Source of the DNA: CAXQZM01 sp964228455
GTDB lineage: Bacteria; Pseudomonadota; Alphaproteobacteria; UBA7985
Assembly: GCA_964228455.1 (NCBI GenBank)
Contig: CAXQZM010000043.1
Coordinates: 34,572 to 98,571, forward strand
Reading direction: 5' to 3'
DNA: 64,000 nt
Shown: in pieces, positions 60,625 to 64,000 of the stretch
How positions within the stretch are numbered: position 1 is the stretch's first letter
How the letters are laid out: each line of letters opens with the position of its first letter
The notes under the pieces: model-generated
Database searches by the model: none
The model's input: only the letters and a program-made list of their open reading frames with translations
Told to the model about the DNA's origin: nothing
Position numbers and translations under genes: made by a program

Positions 60625-61407
60625 ATGGCTTCGGATTATAAAGAATTAAGGGAAGCCTTAATTTCCAGGCACAGCGAGTTACCGCCTCAATTGAAGCTTA
60701 TTGGGCAGTTTATTCTGGATAAGCCAGAGCAAGCGGCACTGATGAGAATTTCTGATATAAGTGAACGCTTAGCTGTCCAACCCAGTGCTGTAATTCGTTT
60801 TTCAAAAGCTGTCGGGTTTAATGGTTTTTCTGAAGTTCAGAAGATACTGCGAAGCGATATGGTTCAAGCGAGCCCCTCGTATTTCGAACGTATTGAAAGC
60901 CGCGACGGGTTAAAGGGTCCCCTTGATCGTTTTGCAGCACTGGGCGTGCATTCTTTACAAAACTTGCCGAGTCAGAACAAATTTGACACAGCAGTAAAAA
61001 TGCTCTGCAAAGCGCGAACTATTCATTCACTGGGCCTTCGGCGGGCGTATGGTGTTGCGGCTTATTTTTCTTACTTGTTGTCAGGTTTTGATGCAGAAGT
61101 GAGTCAGATCGAGTTTTCCGTTCATATGAATAAATTAGCGCTGAGCACTGTCAGGCCAGGTGATTTGTTATTCGTAATTTCATTCCCTAATTATTCTATT
61201 GAGGTTCTCGAAGCAATAAAGGTTGCAAAAGAGCGAGAGGCACGAGTGATTGTGCTGACAGATTCAGAGGTAAGCCCTGTGGCACAAGGAGCGGATTTAG
61301 TATTAACTACAGATAAAACTGATGAAGGCGGTTTTAGAAGTGCTGTGGGCACCACTGTAACTCTCCAGGCGCTGGCAATTGCTTTTGGTGAGGCACAAGC
61401 CGGTTGA
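60625..61407 (+). CDS. RpiR/MurR family transcriptional regulator
   Basis: A 260-residue regulator with an N-terminal HTH_6 domain (AALMRISDISERLAVQPSAV and IRFSKAVGFNGFSEVQKILR) and a C-terminal SIS domain (SLGLRRAYGVAAYFSYLLSG, LLFVISFPNYSIEVLEA). In Rhizobiales, RpiR-type IolR controls inositol genes, so this is the likely sensor of an inositol metabolite, perhaps a phosphorylated one bound by the SIS domain. The 110 bases before it hold no clear operator. gnd follows in the same direction. Confidence 0.88.
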   Translation: MASDYKELREALISRHSELPPQLKLIGQFILDKPEQAALMRISDISERLAVQPSAVIRFSKAVGFNGFSEVQKILRSDMVQASPSYFERIESRDGLKGPLDRFAALGVHSLQNLPSQNKFDTAVKMLCKARTIHSLGLRRAYGVAAYFSYLLSGFDAEVSQIEFSVHMNKLALSTVRPGDLLFVISFPNYSIEVLEAIKVAKEREARVIVLTDSEVSPVAQGADLVLTTDKTDEGGFRSAVGTTVTLQALAIAFGEAQAG

Positions 61408-61438
61408 TGCCCCCAAGATGTGCAACTAACCACGCGCT

Positions 61439-62860
61439 ATGAACCAAAGATCTCTCGGCCTTATTGGTGTTGGCACGATGGGTGGTGCTTTAGCACTAAA
61501 CATTGCAGAAAAAGGCTTCAGCCTTGGACTATACAATTTAGACGCCGATTCAGTTGACTCGCTGCTCTCAAGCGCCGGCGGCTTAGAAAAACACCTCTGG
61601 AAAGCCGACAGCGTAGAGACGCTCGTTACTAAACTGCAGCCACCGAGAGCGGTGTTTCTGATGGTCCCCGCTGGTGAGCCCGTTGATGTCACTATCGCAG
61701 AGCTAAAGAAGCATTTAGCTCCCGGAGATACAATAATTGATGGCGGAAATAGTGATTTTAGACAAACTCAAGAGAGGTCTGCTCAACTTCAAAAATCTGG
61801 ACTATTTTACTTAGGGATTGGAGTCAGCGGCGGAGAGCACGGCGCTCGGCATGGACCATCAATGATGGTTGGAGGTGAATCGGAGGTTTGGGAGAGTTTA
61901 AGGCCGATGCTGGAGGCAGTTTCGGCAAAGTTTCAAGGGCAACCATGCGTTGCTCACTTGGGCACTGATGGGGCCGGTCATTTCGTAAAGACTGTTCATA
62001 ACGGCATAGAATATGCAGACATGCAAATGATCGCCGAGATTTACGGCCTTATGCGAGATGGAAAAGGAGCAAGTGCTCAGGAGATTGCAACGCTATTTTC
62101 ACGTTGGAATGAGGGAGATTTGCAGAGCTATTTAGTTGATATTACCGCTAAAGCTCTTACTACAATTGACCCAGAAACAGAGTTGCCTTTGGTTGATGTT
62201 ATTCTTGATAAAGCGGGGCAAAAAGGCACAGGTCGATGGACAATAATTGAGGCAATACGAATGGGACAATCCGCGTCTGTGATTGAAGCAGCTGTTGGGG
62301 CTCGTGCGGTCTCTTCCAAACGAAATATTAGATTGGCGGCCGCAAGCATTCTCAATGATAAAATTAGGCCGCAGTTTGAGGTTTCAGAGAACGACTTGGA
62401 GTCTGCTTTAAGGGTAGGGCGAATCCTCGGCTATGCCCAAGGCTTTCGGATTTTAGCGGCAGGTTCTGAGGAGTTTGGCTGGGACTTAGATTTTGCAAAA
62501 ATAGCGGATATATGGCGCGAAGGTTGCATCATTCGTTCAGCATTACTCAATGACATATCTCAGGCATTCCGAGGCGAGCTGCCAGAAGGTCGCCTTATAT
62601 TGTCACCGCGTATCTATCCAAAAATAAAAAAACACATGCCTGGCCTTCGTAGGGTCGTTGCTGGCGCTATCTCAGCAGGTATCCCTGTGCCGGCGCTCTC
62701 TTCTGCGGTTTCCTGGTACGACGAGGTTCGTTTAGGCCGAGGTACGACTAATTTGATACAAGCTCAACGAGACTTTTTTGGTGCGCATGGTTTCCAAAGA
62801 TTGGACAAGCCAGGCAACCATCATGGGGAATGGCACCTAGGTCAAAGTTCTGCTGTTTGA
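61439..62860 (+). CDS. gnd: 6-phosphogluconate dehydrogenase (decarboxylating)
   Basis: A 473-residue enzyme with the length of the classical dimeric Gnd. GLIGVGTMGGALALNIAEKG binds NADP; TIIDGGNSDFRQTQERS, GIGVSGGEHGARHGPSMMVG and HFVKTVHNGIEYADMQMIAE supply the catalytic Lys, Asn and Glu. It makes ribulose 5-phosphate, CO2 and NADPH. Its place beside inositol genes suggests co-use of an inositol- or sugar-acid-derived route. It ends 18-19 bases inside the convergent dsbA-like gene. Confidence 0.93.
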   Translation: MNQRSLGLIGVGTMGGALALNIAEKGFSLGLYNLDADSVDSLLSSAGGLEKHLWKADSVETLVTKLQPPRAVFLMVPAGEPVDVTIAELKKHLAPGDTIIDGGNSDFRQTQERSAQLQKSGLFYLGIGVSGGEHGARHGPSMMVGGESEVWESLRPMLEAVSAKFQGQPCVAHLGTDGAGHFVKTVHNGIEYADMQMIAEIYGLMRDGKGASAQEIATLFSRWNEGDLQSYLVDITAKALTTIDPETELPLVDVILDKAGQKGTGRWTIIEAIRMGQSASVIEAAVGARAVSSKRNIRLAAASILNDKIRPQFEVSENDLESALRVGRILGYAQGFRILAAGSEEFGWDLDFAKIADIWREGCIIRSALLNDISQAFRGELPEGRLILSPRIYPKIKKHMPGLRRVVAGAISAGIPVPALSSAVSWYDEVRLGRGTTNLIQAQRDFFGAHGFQRLDKPGNHHGEWHLGQSSAV

Positions 62861-63534
62861 AGACTTAGCGCTCGGTCTATCGAAATTGAGAGTTGGCTGA
62901 AGTCGCGCCAGTCTCCATCAAACTTTGTACCGTTTATAAATAGTGTTGGGGTCCCGCGAACGTCAGCTATATCTATCGCCCTTAAAGACCGGCCAAAAAT
63001 TATGGAGAGATTTCGTTGATCACTCATGCATTTTATCGTCTCCGAATTAGATAAGCCCACCTCTTCAAATATCGGCAGTAGTGATTCACGAGCATCAGTA
63101 GCGCTACGAAGATTTAGTTGCTCGTTGAACATTAACTCTGCAAAATCCTGGTTCTGTTCGTTATTTTTGAAGCATTGCGCCCCCGCTCCTGCGAGTAGCT
63201 CAAAACCAACCGAGCGATTATTGAGCAAGAACTCTCTTTTTATGATTTGAACCTGTCCTGTTTCTACATATGTCTCAAATAATTGGCGATAGCTTCCTTC
63301 ATGGAATTCCTTGCAATGAGGACATGCATAAGAAAAGAATTCAACAATTGTAACCGGGGCCTCTGTTGAACCATAAACCCAGTCAGTTTCATGAGGCATT
63401 AAATACTCTGATAAATTATCAGGCGTTAATATTTCAGATAATTCAGGAAATTCATTCCAGGAAAACCTAAACTCTTGCGCCTGTGCCTGGCCCGCTGAAA
63501 ATGCGACTACTAGGAAATATAATAACCTCAACAT
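62842..63534 (-). CDS. DsbA family thiol:disulfide oxidoreductase
   Basis: A 230-residue periplasmic thioredoxin-fold protein. A signal peptide (residues 1-20, ending GQAQAQ) is followed by VTIVEFFSYACPHCKEFHEG with the CPHC active site (Cys71, Cys74), as in E. coli DsbA. The cis-Pro loop is seen in VRGTPTLFINGTKF. It should introduce disulfides in exported proteins. It starts 5 bases after the stop of the IolG-like gene on the same strand and overlaps gnd at its end. Confidence 0.9.
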   Translation of the reverse strand: MLRLLYFLVVAFSAGQAQAQEFRFSWNEFPELSEILTPDNLSEYLMPHETDWVYGSTEAPVTIVEFFSYACPHCKEFHEGSYRQLFETYVETGQVQIIKREFLLNNRSVGFELLAGAGAQCFKNNEQNQDFAELMFNEQLNLRSATDARESLLPIFEEVGLSNSETIKCMSDQRNLSIIFGRSLRAIDIADVRGTPTLFINGTKFDGDWRDFSQLSISIDRALSLQTAEL

Positions 63535-63539
63535 AAAGG

Positions 63540-63890
63540 TTAAGCTAGCGCATGAACTGCAAGCTCTGCAAGCTCCAAAGCCCTTAGTCCATCAGACGCG
63601 TTGGGGGCAGATTCGTCCTTATCTATAACTAACCTAACGAACGCATCAATCTCGTTTGCGTAGGCCTTTTCGTAGCGCTCTAGAAAAAAATGCATCGGCT
63701 TTTCCAATCGCACTCCATCTCCATTACTTAGAACGACAGTGCTCTCGCGCACATTATCGGCTTGCAACATGCCATTGGACCCATGAACTTCTATTCGTTG
63801 GTCGTAACCGTAAGTGGCACGGCGAGAATTAGAAATTGAGACGAGCTTTCCCGATGCTGTCCTAAGGGTTGCAATGGCTGTGTCATAGTC
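63540..63890 (-). CDS. iolG: myo-inositol 2-dehydrogenase-like (IolG), C-terminal fragment joined to foreign sequence
   Basis: Translated from the window edge, the minus frame is open to base 64000. The part from about 63890 down to the stop is the C-terminus of a Gfo/Idh/MocA inositol dehydrogenase: DTAIATLRTASGKLVSISNS, RRATYGYDQRIEVHGS, GMLQADNVRESTV and FFLERYEKAYANEIDAFV, as in rhizobial IdhA. The Rossmann N-terminal half is absent; instead the frame continues upstream into a different protein type (see 63891-64000). The first in-frame ATG at 63770 is internal. dsbA follows 5 bases on. Confidence 0.75.
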   Translation of the reverse strand, partial: DYDTAIATLRTASGKLVSISNSRRATYGYDQRIEVHGSNGMLQADNVRESTVVLSNGDGVRLEKPMHFFLERYEKAYANEIDAFVRLVIDKDESAPNASDGLRALELAELAVHALA

Positions 63891-64000
63891 CCCTGCGCGA
63901 TAGGCGGCGACGCCTCGCCAGCGCGGGTTGTTGAAGGTCTCGAGGGCCTGTTCAGCCTGGCCATTCTCAAGACGTGCCTGCCCTCGTTGGTCAGCGTTGC
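63891..64000 (-). other. TPR-protein-like coding sequence fused in frame to the IolG fragment
   Basis: In the same open minus frame as the IolG C-terminus, this edge segment encodes DQRGQARLENGQAEQALETF and NNPRWRGVAAYRAGDY. It resembles the repeat region of TPR proteins found beside VWA/Bat genes (pattern F-x-x-P-x-W-R-G-V-A-x-Y-R-A-G-D-Y), not any dehydrogenase. GC is about 65 percent by hand count against roughly 50 percent just inside. The join falls within shared residues G-D-Y-D-T-A, so a chimeric assembly join is suspected. Confidence 0.6.

Noticed and set aside
1..64000. CRISPR arrays, insertion sequences, prophage genes, known riboswitches
   Set aside because: No regularly spaced repeats, transposase or phage-like genes were found, and intergenic gaps are too short or show no conserved riboswitch core that I could recognise.

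Overview
The window reads as the chromosome of a marine Rhodobacterales-like alphaproteobacterium with moderate GC for that group. The evidence is the gene content and order: DUF1285-Nudix-cca, a TrcR/DUF1013 cell-cycle regulator beside purEK, acuI (acryloyl-CoA reductase), the miaB-phoH-ybeY-corC-lnt string, TRAP transport, and ABC import linked to catabolic operons. This is inferred from protein families; no 16S gene is present. Coding density is very high, with many ATGA overlaps and no gene-free stretch over 300 bases. The longest gap is 10391-10658 (268 bases), where nothing was recognised.

Layout. 1-8371: the end of an ABC exporter, GNAT, DUF1285, Nudix, cca, a convergent rarD, a PCuAC copper chaperone, a GPH-type MFS carrier, a LysR regulator and an HD hydrolase. 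8406-10390 (minus): tRNA-Ala(GGC), a VOC protein and a divergent pyruvate kinase. 10659-14880: an iodotyrosine-deiodinase-like flavoprotein followed by two enlarged TRAP permease subunits with no binding protein. 14905-18776: M17 aminopeptidase, RluB-type pseudouridine synthase, rsmD and heme A synthase. 18818-36990: mostly minus-strand housekeeping genes (MFS, pheS, acuI, purK, purE, trcR, HAD, pyrD, trmB, HU, argD, lnt, corC, ybeY, phoH, miaB, plsC), with plus-strand acyltransferase-like, SCO and recX genes among them.

37095-52383 is a catabolic island. It holds a LysR regulator, a five-gene peptide/opine-type ABC importer, a Cys-type sulfatase, a MarR regulator, and then a contiguous plus-strand operon ligI-ligA-ligB-ligC-galB-ligK-galD. 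Together these encode the complete protocatechuate 4,5-cleavage route to pyruvate plus oxaloacetate. The MarR start codon lies inside one of two identical palindromes whose centres are exactly 30 bp apart, suggesting a tightly autoregulated and perhaps leaderless transcript. A convergent AEC-type permease closes the island.

52535-64000 is an inositol island. An ABC importer plus iolB runs leftward, and iolD-iolE-dehydrogenase-rpiR-gnd runs rightward, from a shared divergent control region rich in palindromes. A DsbA-like gene and the C-terminal part of an IolG-type dehydrogenase follow on the minus strand. At the right edge the IolG frame runs seamlessly into an unrelated, much GC-richer TPR-protein sequence near 63885-63893. 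This is either a chimeric assembly join or an unusual fusion.

Most notable: the self-contained lig/gal operon with its sulfatase and ABC neighbours, the two-palindrome MarR control region, the dehalogenase-like flavoprotein with extended TRAP permeases, a pyruvate kinase homologue lacking several catalytic residues, and the chimeric right edge.
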